Shown: piece after piece, positions 39,244-47,590 of the stretch | How positions within the stretch are numbered: the first letter of the stretch is position 1 | Layout of the letters: every line of letters starts with the position of its first letter | Assembly: GCF_036002945.1 (NCBI RefSeq) | Contig: NZ_CP108529.1 | Location: forward strand, 4,335,001-4,399,000 | Reading direction: 5' to 3' | From: Streptomyces sp. NBC_01224 | GTDB taxonomy: Bacteria; Actinomycetota; Actinomycetes; Streptomycetales; Streptomycetaceae | Length of the DNA: 64,000 nucleotides | Notes under the pieces: model-generated | What the model was told of the DNA's origin: nothing | The model's database searches: none | What the model saw: the letters and a program-made list of their open reading frames with translations, nothing else | Position numbers and translations under genes: made by a program

Positions 39244-40632
39244 ATGAACGGCACCACGCTCGAAACCCTGGACGCGATGCGGAGCGCGCTGCGCGGTCCC
39301 GTCATCGGTCCGCAGGACCCGGAGTACCGAACCGCCCGCACCATCTACAACGCCATGATCGACAAACGTCCGGCGGCCGTGGTGCGGTGCAGCGACACGG
39401 CGGACGTCATGGCCGCGGTCGACTTCGTCCGGGACGAGGGTCTCGTGCTCGCGGTCCGCGGCGGCGGACACAGCGGCGCGGGCCTGTGCCTGGCGGACGA
39501 CGGCGTCACCATCGACCTGTCACCGATGCGCTGGGCACACATCGACCCCACCGCGCGAACGGCCACGGTCGGCGGCGGCGCCACGCTCGGCGACCTCGAC
39601 CACGCGGCGCACGCCTTCCAACTGGCCACCCCCGCCGGAATCCAGTCGACCACCGGCGTCGGCGGGCTCACCCTGGGCGGCGGCCACGGCCACCTCACCC
39701 GCAGATACGGCCTGACGGCCGACAACCTGCTGGCCGCGGACGTGGTCCTGGCGGACGGCACTGCGGTGACGGCGAGCGGCGCCACCCACCCCGACCTGTT
39801 CTGGGCGCTGCGCGGCGGGGGCGGCAACTTCGGCATCGTCACCTCCTTCACCTTCCGGATGCACCCGGTGGACACCGTGGGCGTCGCCATCACCCTCTGG
39901 CCGGTCGACCGGACCCCCGAAATACTGCGCTGGTACCGCGACTTCCTGCCCCAGGCCCCCGAGGACCTGAACGGCTTCTTCGCCGCGCTCACCGTGCCGC
40001 CCGGTCCCCCGTTCCCGGAGGAGGTCCAGGGTCAGAAGATGTGCGGTGTCGTGTGGTGCTGGACGGGCGACCCCGACCTCCTCGAAGCCACCCTGAAACC
40101 CGTGAACGACCCCGGCCCGCCCGCCTTCCACTTCACAGCACCGATGCCCTACACCGCCCTGCAGTCCATGTTCGACGAGCTGCTCCCTGCCGGCCTGCAG
40201 TGGTACTGGCGCGGCAACTTCTTCGACCGGATCACCGACGACGCCATCGCCGTACACGCCAAGTACGCCGAGAACCTCCCCACCGACCTGTCGACCACGC
40301 ACCTGTACCCGGTCGACGGCGCCGCCCACCGGCCGGGCGCCGACGACACCGCCTGGGCCTACCGGGACGCGGTCTGGTCCGGCGTGATCGCGGGCATCGA
40401 TCCGGACCCGGACAACGCCGAGAAGCTCAGGCAGTGGTGCGTCGACTACTGGGAGGAGCTGCACCCGCACTCCATGGGCGGTACGTACGTGAACTTCATC
40501 GGCGCGGGCGAAACCCCGGACCGGGTACGCGCCACCTACCGCGACCACTACGAGCGACTCGCGGCCATCAAGCGCACCTACGACCCGCACAACTTCTTCC
40601 ACGCCAACCAGAACATCGAGCCGGTGGCCTGA
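39244..40632 (+). CDS. Berberine bridge-type FAD-binding oxidoreductase
   Basis: The 462-residue protein has the PCMH-type FAD fold (about 35-210) with LAVRGGGHSGAGLCLADD, which holds the His used for bicovalent FAD attachment. GVGGLTLGGGHGHLTRRYGL lies in the Cys-bearing loop region, but here no Cys is seen at that position, so attachment may be through His only. The C-terminal NxxFHANQNIEP motif is present. It oxidises an alcohol or sugar, or closes a ring, with O2. ATG 39244 has GGGAGATGG upstream. There is no secretion signal. The substrate is unknown. Confidence 0.88.
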   Translation: MNGTTLETLDAMRSALRGPVIGPQDPEYRTARTIYNAMIDKRPAAVVRCSDTADVMAAVDFVRDEGLVLAVRGGGHSGAGLCLADDGVTIDLSPMRWAHIDPTARTATVGGGATLGDLDHAAHAFQLATPAGIQSTTGVGGLTLGGGHGHLTRRYGLTADNLLAADVVLADGTAVTASGATHPDLFWALRGGGGNFGIVTSFTFRMHPVDTVGVAITLWPVDRTPEILRWYRDFLPQAPEDLNGFFAALTVPPGPPFPEEVQGQKMCGVVWCWTGDPDLLEATLKPVNDPGPPAFHFTAPMPYTALQSMFDELLPAGLQWYWRGNFFDRITDDAIAVHAKYAENLPTDLSTTHLYPVDGAAHRPGADDTAWAYRDAVWSGVIAGIDPDPDNAEKLRQWCVDYWEELHPHSMGGTYVNFIGAGETPDRVRATYRDHYERLAAIKRTYDPHNFFHANQNIEPVA

Positions 40633-41055
40633 CCCGGCCTCGGGAGCGGGCTGCGGGCCGCGGGCTGCGGGCTGCGGGCTGCGGGCGCTCGACCGCTTTC
40701 GGTATCCATGGCGACAGCGGCGCCGTCGTGGCCCCTCAGCCGTCGCTGACCGACTGCCCCACCCCCGGATCGATCGTGGTCATCGCATCGCCGGAATCTG
40801 AGCAACCGTCAGTCGGACCGGCCGTCAGCACATCGCCGTCGCCCCCTTCCGGCCCCATACGCGCGAAGACCCGCGCCGGCATCCGGTAACGGCCGCGTAC
40901 AGCTCACCGTCCACGGGAGTGTCACACCGTCTACATCACTGTAGACGGTCTACGTTGCACAGGCGTAGAGATGCGGCGAGGGGCCGGCGCCCGAGCCGGG
41001 CGACTGATGCCGTTCACCGCTGTCACACAACAACGGGTCGCCCACTGCCCGCGCA
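40633..41055. other. Intergenic region with a 7-bp repeat
   Basis: Five copies of CGGGCTG (one CGGGCCG) run from 40647 to 40687 after the oxidase stop. The rest has no gene. The palindrome at 40927-40948 is listed separately. Confidence 0.7.
40927..40948. promoter_or_regulatory. Inverted repeat CCGTCTAC...GTAGACGG
   Basis: Two perfect 8-base arms enclose six bases, and a further GTCTACG follows at once. It lies 108 bases upstream of the COG4705 gene and is more AT-rich than its surroundings. It is a candidate operator. The TAC...GTA core recalls BlaI/CopY-type sites. Confidence 0.5.
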
Positions 41056-41967
41056 GTGAAGCGCCGAACCGTCGACCAGGAGTGCGCCTTGGGACAGTCG
41101 GAATTCCTCACCGCGGTGGATGTCGCCAGTGAGCGCCGGTACGTGATGAAGAAGCTCCCGGAGGTCACTCTGGCCTTCTGGATCATGAAGATCGCCGCCA
41201 CCACCCTCGGTGAGACGGCCGGAGATCTGTTCTCCCAGACGCTGCAACTGGGCTATTTCCTCACCACGATCGCACTGTTCCTGGTGTTCGCGGTGACGTT
41301 GGTGGTGCAGCTGCGGTCCAAGCGCTACAACCCGTTCTTCTACTGGACGGTCATCCTGTCCACAAGCATGGCCGGCACGACCATGTCGGACTTCATGAAC
41401 CGTGACGCCGGCGCCGAGTACCTCACGGCGGGCACGACCTCGCTGGGCTGGGGCCCGCAGGGCCTGGGCCTGGGATACCCCGCAGGTGCCGCGATCCTGA
41501 TCTCCCTGCTGATGGCCATCTTCATCGTCTGGAAGCTCACCGGACAGACCTTCGCCATCCGCGACATCGTCACCTTCCGCGGTGAGGCCCTCTTCTGGTC
41601 CGCGATCCTGGTGTCGAACACACTGGGCACGTCCATGGGCGACTTTCTCTCCGACAGCTCCGGCCTCGGCTACGCCGGCGGCGCCCTGCTCGTCACAGCA
41701 CTCCTGGCCGTACTCGCAGCCCTGATGCGGGTGCCGGCCGTCCCCAATGTCGCGCTGTTCTGGATCGCCTTCGTTCTCACCCGCCCCCTGGGCGCCACCG
41801 CCGGTGACTTCCTCACCAAGCCTGCCGCCAAGGGCGGTCTCGATCTCGGCACACCGGGTTCCTCGGCCGTACTCCTGGTCATCCTCCTCGGCCTCATGGC
41901 CCACGCCCACGCGCAGGAGCGCAAGAACACCGCCCAACGGGGCGAACGCGACGCCCAGCCGTCGTAA
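41056..41967 (+). CDS. COG4705-type membrane protein
   Basis: The 303-residue protein has about eight membrane segments in two similar halves, each with a sequence like KxPEVTLAFWIMKIAATTLG ETxGD. The repeated GDxL/TxGD pattern (LGETAGDLF, LGTSMGDFLSDS, LGATAGDFLTKP) is the family signature. Homologues accompany metal or stress genes, but no function is established. The given GTG at 41056 has no clear ribosome site. ATG 41146, nearer the conserved start, is an alternative. Confidence 0.8.
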   Translation: MKRRTVDQECALGQSEFLTAVDVASERRYVMKKLPEVTLAFWIMKIAATTLGETAGDLFSQTLQLGYFLTTIALFLVFAVTLVVQLRSKRYNPFFYWTVILSTSMAGTTMSDFMNRDAGAEYLTAGTTSLGWGPQGLGLGYPAGAAILISLLMAIFIVWKLTGQTFAIRDIVTFRGEALFWSAILVSNTLGTSMGDFLSDSSGLGYAGGALLVTALLAVLAALMRVPAVPNVALFWIAFVLTRPLGATAGDFLTKPAAKGGLDLGTPGSSAVLLVILLGLMAHAHAQERKNTAQRGERDAQPS

Positions 41968-42133
41968 CCACACGTTCCTTTGTCGTGCGCGACCGCGACG
42001 GCTCGTCCGACACTCCGAGACGTCACTTCGTAAAGCACAGGCACCTGGAGCGTCGAAGCCCCGGGAGGAGACCTGGTGTTCGGTCCGCCCAGGGACCGGA
42101 ACGGGGACTGGCGCAAGAGCCCCGTACAACCAG

Positions 42134-42198
42134 GCGCCCCGCCCGGCAAAAACCGGTCGGGGCGCTGAGCCGCAGGTCAGAGGGGTTTCCCCCTCGCC
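42134..42198 (+). repeat. Left copy of a ~63-bp imperfect direct repeat flanking the ars block
   Basis: This begins with the hairpin GCGCCCCG...CGGGGCGC (42134-42165) and ends GCAGGTCAGAGGGGTTTCC. It matches 50115-50178, at the 3' end of the integrase remnant, at roughly 80 percent, including an identical 14-base core. The two copies lie in the same orientation 8 kb apart. Confidence 0.75.
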
Positions 42199-42204
42199 CG
42201 CCTT

Positions 42205-42355
42205 GGATGAGGACAAGTTTGAGCGGGGGGTCGGCGATGGCGAAGTTGGCGTAGCCGTCGCGCAGTTTGGCCGGCTCCGTGCCGAAGAGCTTGCTGTAGA
42301 AGGCGATCGAGGCGGGAAGGTCGGGGACGCGCAGCGCGAGCTGTACTCGGGACAT
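42205..42355 (-). pseudogene. VOC-family (ArsI/CadI-like) gene, truncated at the repeat
   Basis: ATG 42355 starts MSRVQLALRVPDLPASIAFY and continues to YANFAIADPPLKLVLIQ, about 50 residues of the glyoxalase-type fold of ArsI/CadI proteins. At about 42205 the family similarity ends and the frame runs into the left repeat. The second half, with the metal-binding and Cys residues, is missing. ArsI breaks the carbon-arsenic bond of organoarsenicals. Confidence 0.75.
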
Positions 42356-42419
42356 GACGGTCCTCCTGACGCGAGGTGGAAGCGCCCCGGCCGTCGGGGG
42401 CCGGGGCGCTGGGGTCAGG

Positions 42420-43814
42420 TCAGCAGCAGCTGCCGGACGACGACGATTCATCGGCGGCTGCGACCGGCAGAGAGGTGCCGACGCCGATCTGTACGAGTGC
42501 GGGTACCGGAGTGGCGCAGCAGCCTCCGGCGTCGGCCTGGTCGGCTGCCGGATCGTCGAAGAGTCCGGCGCCGCCGCAGACTCCGGTTTCGGGGAGGGTG
42601 AGTTCGACGCGGTCGGCGGATTCGGTGTCACCGGCGATGGCGGCGGTGACGGAACGGACCTGCTCGTAGCCGGTCATGGCGAGGAAGGTGGGTGCGCGTC
42701 CGTAGGACTTCATGCCGACCAGGTAGATGCCGGGTTCGGGGTGGGAGAGTTCGCGGTGGCCGTGGGGGTAGACGGTGCCGCAGGAGTGCTGGTTGGGGTC
42801 GATGAGCGGGGCGAGCTCGACGGGAGCCTGGAGGCGTTCGTCGAGGCCGAGGCGGATCTCGGAGAGGAAGGACAGGTCGGGGCGGAAGCCGGTCAGGACG
42901 ATCACCTCGTCGACCGGGTCGAGGCGGTGTCCGTCCTCGCCGGTCAGGGTCAGGCGGCCGTCATCGGTGCGCTGGATGCTCTCGGTGCGGAAGCCGGTGA
43001 CCGCGTCGGCGTGGCCGTTGTCGACGGCGGCCTTCGCGGCCAGGCCGAGGGCACCGCGGGCGGGGAGCTGGTCGGCGGTGCCGCCGCCGAACGTGGATCC
43101 GCTGATGCCGCGGCGCAGGATCCACACCGCGTGTGTGCCGGGCTCCTGCTTCGCGAGGTCGGCGAGGGTGGCCAGGGCGGTGAACGCGGAGGCGCCGGAG
43201 CCGATCACGGCGGCGCGCTTGCCTGCGTAACGGTCGCGGACGGCCCGGTCCTTGAGGTCGGGGACGCGGTAGGTGATGCGGTCGGCCGCGGTCTTCTCGC
43301 CGAGGGCGGGCAGGCCGCTGGCCCCGGCCGGGCTCGGGGTGGTCCAGGTGCCGGAGGCGTCGATGACGGCGCGGGCGAGGGCGCGCTCCTCGCTGCCGTC
43401 GGCGGTGGTGAAGTGGACGGCGAAGGGCTGGGTTTCGCGGTCGGCGTCGACGATGCGGTCGCGGCCGGTGCGGGAGATGCCGGTGACGGTGGCGGTGTAG
43501 CGGACGCGGTCGCCCAGGACGTCGGCCAGCGGCTGGAGGTACTGCTCGGCCCAGTCCCCGCCGGACGGGTAGGTGGCCGCGTCGGGCTTGGTCCAGCCGG
43601 TCGGAGCCAGAAGCTTCTCGGCGGCTGGGTCGGTGACCTCGCCCCAGGTGGAGAACAGTCGCACGTGCGACCAGTCGCGGACCGCTGCGGCGGCGGCTGG
43701 TCCTGCTTCCAGGACCAGCGGTTCGATGCCGCGCTCGACCAGGTGGGCGGCGGCGGCCAGCCCGGCGGGGCCGGCGCCGATGACGACGACCGGCAGGTCT
43801 GCAGTGGTGGTCAT
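42420..43814 (-). CDS. arsO: ArsO-like flavoprotein monooxygenase with cysteine-rich tail
   Basis: The 464-residue protein carries two Rossmann motifs, VVVIGAGPAGLAAAAHLVER at the N-terminus and AAVIGSGASAFTALATLADL at about 205. These are typical of flavin-dependent monooxygenases encoded in Streptomyces arsenic operons (ArsO in pHZ227-type clusters). The C-terminus holds several Cys: GVCGGAG, GGCCATP and a terminal SGSCC, which could bind As(III). ATG 43814 follows GGAGG at ten bases. It is divergent from an ArsR gene, which probably controls it. Confidence 0.75.
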   Translation of the reverse strand: MTTTADLPVVVIGAGPAGLAAAAHLVERGIEPLVLEAGPAAAAAVRDWSHVRLFSTWGEVTDPAAEKLLAPTGWTKPDAATYPSGGDWAEQYLQPLADVLGDRVRYTATVTGISRTGRDRIVDADRETQPFAVHFTTADGSEERALARAVIDASGTWTTPSPAGASGLPALGEKTAADRITYRVPDLKDRAVRDRYAGKRAAVIGSGASAFTALATLADLAKQEPGTHAVWILRRGISGSTFGGGTADQLPARGALGLAAKAAVDNGHADAVTGFRTESIQRTDDGRLTLTGEDGHRLDPVDEVIVLTGFRPDLSFLSEIRLGLDERLQAPVELAPLIDPNQHSCGTVYPHGHRELSHPEPGIYLVGMKSYGRAPTFLAMTGYEQVRSVTAAIAGDTESADRVELTLPETGVCGGAGLFDDPAADQADAGGCCATPVPALVQIGVGTSLPVAAADESSSSGSCC

Positions 43815-43918
43815 GGCGGTGATGTCCTCCGAGATGGGCGGCTGGTCCGGCCGCTGTTTCGATTGCTGTCGATATCTGGAGCTTGCCACTGGGTATCGAT
43901 GAGTGTCAACATAGACAT
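43815..43918. promoter_or_regulatory. Divergent ars promoter region
   Basis: The 104 bases between the arsO and arsR starts contain CGATA (43870-43874) and TATCG (43894-43898) as separated inverted half-sites and ACATATGT just at the arsR start. These are candidate ArsR operator elements. Confidence 0.5.
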
Positions 43919-44284
43919 ATGTCGAAGTCAGAGATTGCGGAGCTGCCGGTCCTCGACCCGGGGGCCGTGGTGCCGTGCTGTCCGCCGATCACCGCCGGGG
44001 AGCTGTCGCAGGACGACGCGGAGAAGATGGCCCTCATGTTCAAGGCCCTGTCCGACCCGGTGCGGTTGCGCCTGTTCTCCAAGATCGCCTCGCACCCGGG
44101 CGGCGAGGCATGCGTCTGTGACATCTCCGACGTCGGTGTCTCCCAGCCGACCGTCTCCCACCACCTGAAGAAGCTGCGCGAGGCCGGTCTCCTGACCTCC
44201 GAGCGGCGCGGGACCTGGGTCTACTACCAGGTCGCGCCGTCCGTCGTTGCGGCCATGTCCGCCTTGCTCGACCTGCGCACCTGA
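43919..44284 (+). CDS. arsR: ArsR-family arsenite-responsive repressor (first copy)
   Basis: The 121-residue protein is a winged-helix ArsR/SmtB repressor. The DNA-reading helix is VGVSQPTVSHHLKKLREAGL. The metal site ACVCD (Cys65, Cys67) lies in helix 3 as in E. coli ArsR. An extra Cys pair (20-21) is near the N-terminus. It should repress arsO, itself and perhaps more of the block until As(III) binds. ATG 43919 is preferred to an in-frame upstream start because the family begins here. Confidence 0.9.
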   Translation: MSKSEIAELPVLDPGAVVPCCPPITAGELSQDDAEKMALMFKALSDPVRLRLFSKIASHPGGEACVCDISDVGVSQPTVSHHLKKLREAGLLTSERRGTWVYYQVAPSVVAAMSALLDLRT

Positions 44285-44369
44285 TCTCCGGCCGGCGCCT
44301 GCTGGTCAGCCGGTGCAGTCGGGCGGGCAGCACCGCGCCAGGTACGCCTGGAGGGCGCAGACGCGCTGG

Positions 44370-44624
44370 GCCATCGTGGCTCCGTCGGCCCGGGCGGTCC
44401 TGCTCGCCACCGGATACCGCCTCACCTTCCCCTACCTGACCGGAGCGGGCGCTCTGGACACCAACAGCGCGCCGCTGCATCAGGGCGGCCTCTCCACCGC
44501 GGTCCCGGGTCTCGGCGTCGTCGGCATGGAGTTCCAGCGCAGCTTCCCCTCCAAAACCCTGCGCGGCGTCGGCCGGGATGCCGGGCACGTCCTGAAGCGA
44601 ATGCGTACCGCAGTGGCCGGGTGA
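44370..44624 (+). pseudogene. C-terminal fragment of a flavin-containing monooxygenase
   Basis: In the frame ending at TGA 44622-44624 the reading is VLLATGYRLTFPYLTGAGAL, DTNSAPLHQGGLSTAVPGLG and VVGMEFQRSFPSKTLRGVGR. ATGY is the conserved late motif of flavin-containing monooxygenases and the rest is their C-terminal domain. There is no N-terminal half. The remnant starts after the arsR stop. Confidence 0.65.
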
Positions 44625-44631
44625 ACCGGGA

Positions 44632-44949
44632 TCAGGAGTGATGGGAGGCGGTCGTGAGCGCCTGTTGCAGCTGGCTGATGCTGGGTGCGCCGTCCAAGCC
44701 TTCGGGCGTGCGGTAGAGACGGCAAGTCATCCCCTGCGCCCGTCCGGCTTCCGCGAACGGGTCTTCACCGTCGATGAGGATGGTCGGGGAGCCGGTGAAG
44801 CCGATGCGTTCGGCCTCGGCCTGGTCGGTGACCACCCGTGTGACGACATCGGCCTCGTCCAGCCCGGCCGCCTCCAGCGCCTGCCGCAACCGGCCGGCAG
44901 CCAGCTCTTCGTTCGGACATTCCTTCACGACCACGACCTCGATCCGCAT
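44632..44949 (-). CDS. Thioredoxin-fold protein with a single conserved Cys
   Basis: The 105-residue protein starts MRIEVVVVKECPNEELAAGR, with a single Cys in the CPNEE position of thioredoxin-like folds, and continues with RIGFTGSPTILIDGEDPF, the family cis-Pro region (SPT). Similar small proteins in Streptomyces are often labelled alkylmercury lyase-like. The one-Cys form suggests a metal or thiol handler, not a disulfide reductase. It lies in the ars block, next to the flavoprotein remnant on the same strand. Confidence 0.6.
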   Translation of the reverse strand: MRIEVVVVKECPNEELAAGRLRQALEAAGLDEADVVTRVVTDQAEAERIGFTGSPTILIDGEDPFAEAGRAQGMTCRLYRTPEGLDGAPSISQLQQALTTASHHS

Positions 44950-45423
44950 GCCTCCAGCATGCCCCAGGCACTCGGGCCAGTAGCTCGGCGATCTGCCGGA
45001 CGGCGTCGCGTGCGGGGCGCCCCACTCCGATGAGAGTGGCGGAGGCCGGCCCCGTCCAGTCGCCGTAGCCGAGCAGGTGCAGCCGTGGCTCACCGACCGC
45101 GCGAGTGCCGTCGGTGGCGATGTGGCCACGAGTCCCGCGCAGGCCCAGCGGGGCGAGGTGGGAAAGGGCGGGGCGGAAACCGGTGCACCAGACCACCGCG
45201 TCCGCACGGGCGGACGTTCCGTCGGCCCATCGGATGCCGTCGGCCACGAGCCGCTCGAACATCGGCTGGGCCTTCAGCAGTCCCAGGTGTGCTGCCAGGC
45301 CCCGCCGGGCGTGCTCTGCGCGTCGAGGATCACGAAATCCAGCTTCTTGCGGCGCAGGTGGTAGCCGGCGGCGAGCCCTGCCTGCCCGCCGCCGATCACC
45401 ACGACGTCCACCACGCCGGTCAC
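44950..45423 (-). pseudogene. Flavoprotein gene, internally deleted (ArsT/ArsO type)
   Basis: GTG 45423 overlaps the DUF2180 stop by four bases and gives VDVVVIGGGQAGLAAGYHLR, DFVILDAQSTPGGAWQHTWD, the FAD-binding start of flavoprotein monooxygenases. The frame stops at TGA near 45274, and a second frame continues with GIRWADGTSARADAVVWCTG and LHLLGYGDWTGPASATLIGV, the C-terminal third. Some 200 residues between, including the NAD(P) domain, are gone. Confidence 0.65.
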
Positions 45424-45641
45424 CGGGTCAGAGCCGATGCGGCCGGTGCCTCGGCTGCGGCACACACCGGGCACAGCACCGTCCGCGCCTCGGCCTCACC
45501 GGGGGTTCCGATCAGACCGCCACGTCGCACGCTCCGGGTCGCGATGCGGGCATGCGCGGCGCAGACCCCGGCTCCGCAGCCCTGGCAGACGCCGACGGTG
45601 GTGCTGTTCGTTCCCGTGGTGCGGCAGTCGAGGCAGTGCAT
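45420..45641 (-). CDS. DUF2180-type small Cys-rich protein
   Basis: The 73-residue protein starts MHCLDCRTTGTNSTTVGVCQ and has Cys pairs CLDC, CQGCGAGVC and CPVC, suggesting one or two zinc sites. Its ATG overlaps the stop of the ACR3 gene (TGATG), so it is translated with it. DUF2180 proteins are found beside ACR3 in Streptomyces, but their role is not known. Confidence 0.7.
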   Translation of the reverse strand: MHCLDCRTTGTNSTTVGVCQGCGAGVCAAHARIATRSVRRGGLIGTPGEAEARTVLCPVCAAAEAPAASALTR

Positions 45642-46768
45642 CAGTCGCCCCTTCCCGGGGTGGTGAGTGCTGCGGGGCTGAACTTCTTGCGCCAGGCCAG
45701 CGCGACGTACACGAGTCCGATCAGGACGGGCACCTCGATGAGCGGGCCGACGACGCCGGACAGCGCCTGGCCGGACGTGACGCCGAAGGTGGCAATGGCG
45801 ACGGCGATGGCCAGCTCGAAGTTGTTGCCCGCCGCGGTGAACGCCAGCGTGGCCGTGCGGTCGTAGGCCAGCCCGAGGGCCTTGCCGAGCAGGAAGGTGC
45901 CGAAGAACATGATCGCGAAGTAGACCAGCAGTGGCAGGGCGATCCGGACCACGTCCAGGGGCTGCGAGGTGATCGTCTTCCCCTGCAGGGCGAACAGGAT
46001 CACGATCGTGAACAGCAGCCCGTACAGAGCCCAGGGGCCGATCTTCGGCAGGAACCGCTGCTCGTAGCCTTCGCGGCCCATCTTCTGCTCGCCGATGCGG
46101 CGGGTGAGGAACCCGGCCAGCAGCGGGATGCCGAGGAACACGATGACGTTGAGGGCGATGTGCCAGACGGAGACGTCCAGGCCCTGGCCGTTGCCGAGGT
46201 TCAGCCACCGGGGCAGCAGGTCGAGGTAGAACCAGCCCAGCAGGCCGAACGCGATGACCTGGAACACGCTGTTGAGGGCGACGAGTACGGCGGCGGCTTC
46301 GCGGTCGCCGCAGGCGAGGTCGTTCCAGATGATGACCATGGCGATGCAGCGTGCGAGGCCGACGATGATCAGGCCGGTGCGGTACTCGGGCAGGTCGGGC
46401 AGGAAGATCCACGCCAGGGCGAACATGACGGCGGGGCCGACGATCCAGTTGATGACCAGCGAGGAGACCATCAGCTTGCGGTCGCCGGTGACGGTGTCGA
46501 GCTTGTCGTAGCGGACCTTGGCCAGCACCGGGTACATCATGACGAGCAGGCCGAGCGCGATCGGCAGGGAGATCCCGCCGATCTCGATCTTCGCCAGTGC
46601 GTCGTTCATCCCCGGGATCAGGCGCCCCAGGCCCAGGCCGACGGCCATGGCGAGCAGGATCCACACCGCGAGGTAGCGGTCGAGCGTGGAGAGCTTCCTG
46701 ACGATCGAGTCGTCCCCGCCCGCTGCTCGGTCGGCAGCGGTGGCCGTCGTGGTACGCGCGGTGGTCAC
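45641..46768 (-). CDS. arsB: ACR3-type arsenite efflux pump
   Basis: The 375-residue protein has about ten membrane segments. GLARCIAMVIIWNDLACGD at about 130-150 contains the conserved Cys of ACR3-type carriers that is needed for As(III) transport. GNNFELAIAVAIATFG near 300 is also diagnostic. It expels As(III) using the proton gradient. The GTG start overlaps the arsR stop (GTGA), giving an arsR-arsB-DUF2180 operon on the minus strand. Confidence 0.92.
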   Translation of the reverse strand: MTTARTTTATAADRAAGGDDSIVRKLSTLDRYLAVWILLAMAVGLGLGRLIPGMNDALAKIEIGGISLPIALGLLVMMYPVLAKVRYDKLDTVTGDRKLMVSSLVINWIVGPAVMFALAWIFLPDLPEYRTGLIIVGLARCIAMVIIWNDLACGDREAAAVLVALNSVFQVIAFGLLGWFYLDLLPRWLNLGNGQGLDVSVWHIALNVIVFLGIPLLAGFLTRRIGEQKMGREGYEQRFLPKIGPWALYGLLFTIVILFALQGKTITSQPLDVVRIALPLLVYFAIMFFGTFLLGKALGLAYDRTATLAFTAAGNNFELAIAVAIATFGVTSGQALSGVVGPLIEVPVLIGLVYVALAWRKKFSPAALTTPGRGD

Positions 46769-47073
46769 GGGCAGGCCCTCTTGTTCCCGGCGGCGCTGCG
46801 GGCGGACTCGGCCAGCGCGGCGAACTGCTCGGAGAGGCCGGCCAGGACCTCGGGGCGCAGCTTGTAGTAGGTGAAGCGGCCGCACGGCTCCGTCTCGACC
46901 ACACCTGCCTCGCGCAGGACCTTCAGGTGGTTGGACAGGTTGGTCTGCTTCGCTCCGGTCTCCTCGACCAGGTGCGTCGTGCAGAGCGTCTCGCGGGCCA
47001 GCAGGGTCACGATCTGGAGGCGGAGCGGATCGCCCAGTACCCGGATCAGATCAGGATCGACTGAAGTCAGCAT
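46765..47073 (-). CDS. arsR: ArsR-family repressor (second copy)
   Basis: The 102-residue winged-helix repressor has EETGAKQTNLSNHLKVLREA as DNA-reading helix. Cys31 in ETLCTTHL and Cys64 in VETEPCGRF, together with the C-terminal Cys101, could form the As(III) site. This is a different arrangement from the first ArsR, so it belongs to a different ArsR subtype. It is divergent from arsC and leads the arsB operon. Confidence 0.88.
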   Translation of the reverse strand: MLTSVDPDLIRVLGDPLRLQIVTLLARETLCTTHLVEETGAKQTNLSNHLKVLREAGVVETEPCGRFTYYKLRPEVLAGLSEQFAALAESARSAAGNKRACP

Positions 47074-47167
47074 GTACTGATACTTTCACATCATTGCCTG
47101 CTGATACCAGCGAGGGCTGAAGTCATTGGCGGCTGGTCCCGCCATGCGACGAGAGAGAACGATCAAC
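47074..47167. promoter_or_regulatory. Divergent promoter region, arsR-arsB and arsC
   Basis: The 94 bases hold two TGATA motifs (about 47079-47083 and 47103-47107) spaced 24 bases apart, with AT-rich sequence between, a likely ArsR operator and overlapping promoters. Confidence 0.5.
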
Positions 47168-47590
47168 ATGGCCGAGTCTTCCGGCAAGCCGTCCGTCCTG
47201 TTCGTCTGCGTCCACAACGCCGGCCGCTCCCAGATGGCCGCCGCCTGGCTGACCCACCTGGCCGGGGACCGCGTCGAGGTCCGCTCCGCCGGCTCCAACC
47301 CCGGCAACGCCGTGAACCCGGCCGCCGTCGAGGCAATGGCCGAGGTCGGCATCGACATCTCCGCCGAGACTCCGAAGATCCTCACGATCGACGCCGTCCG
47401 CGAGTCCGACGTATGCATCACCATGGGCTGCGGTGACACCTGCCCGGTCTTCCCCGGCAAGCGCTACCTGGACTGGAAGCTCGACGACCCGGCCGGACAG
47501 GGCGTCGAAGCGGTCCGCCCCATCCGCGACGAGATCAAGACCCTCATCGAGGGCCTGATCGCCGAGATCGCCCCGGAGGCCACGGCGTGA
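47168..47590 (+). CDS. arsC: Thioredoxin-coupled arsenate reductase
   Basis: The 140-residue protein belongs to the low-molecular-weight tyrosine phosphatase-like ArsC group. The P-loop CVHNAGRS (Cys14-Arg20) binds arsenate. Three more Cys at 83, 88 and 92 (DVCITMGCGDTCP) relay the disulfide. It reduces As(V) to As(III) for export by ACR3, using thioredoxin. ATG 47168 is internal to a longer frame and marks the family start. Its stop overlaps the next gene by four bases (GTGA). Confidence 0.95.
   Translation: MAESSGKPSVLFVCVHNAGRSQMAAAWLTHLAGDRVEVRSAGSNPGNAVNPAAVEAMAEVGIDISAETPKILTIDAVRESDVCITMGCGDTCPVFPGKRYLDWKLDDPAGQGVEAVRPIRDEIKTLIEGLIAEIAPEATA

Noticed and set aside
40647..40687. A CRISPR-like array
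   Set aside because: The 7-bp CGGGCTG units are contiguous without spacers, so this is a simple tandem repeat.
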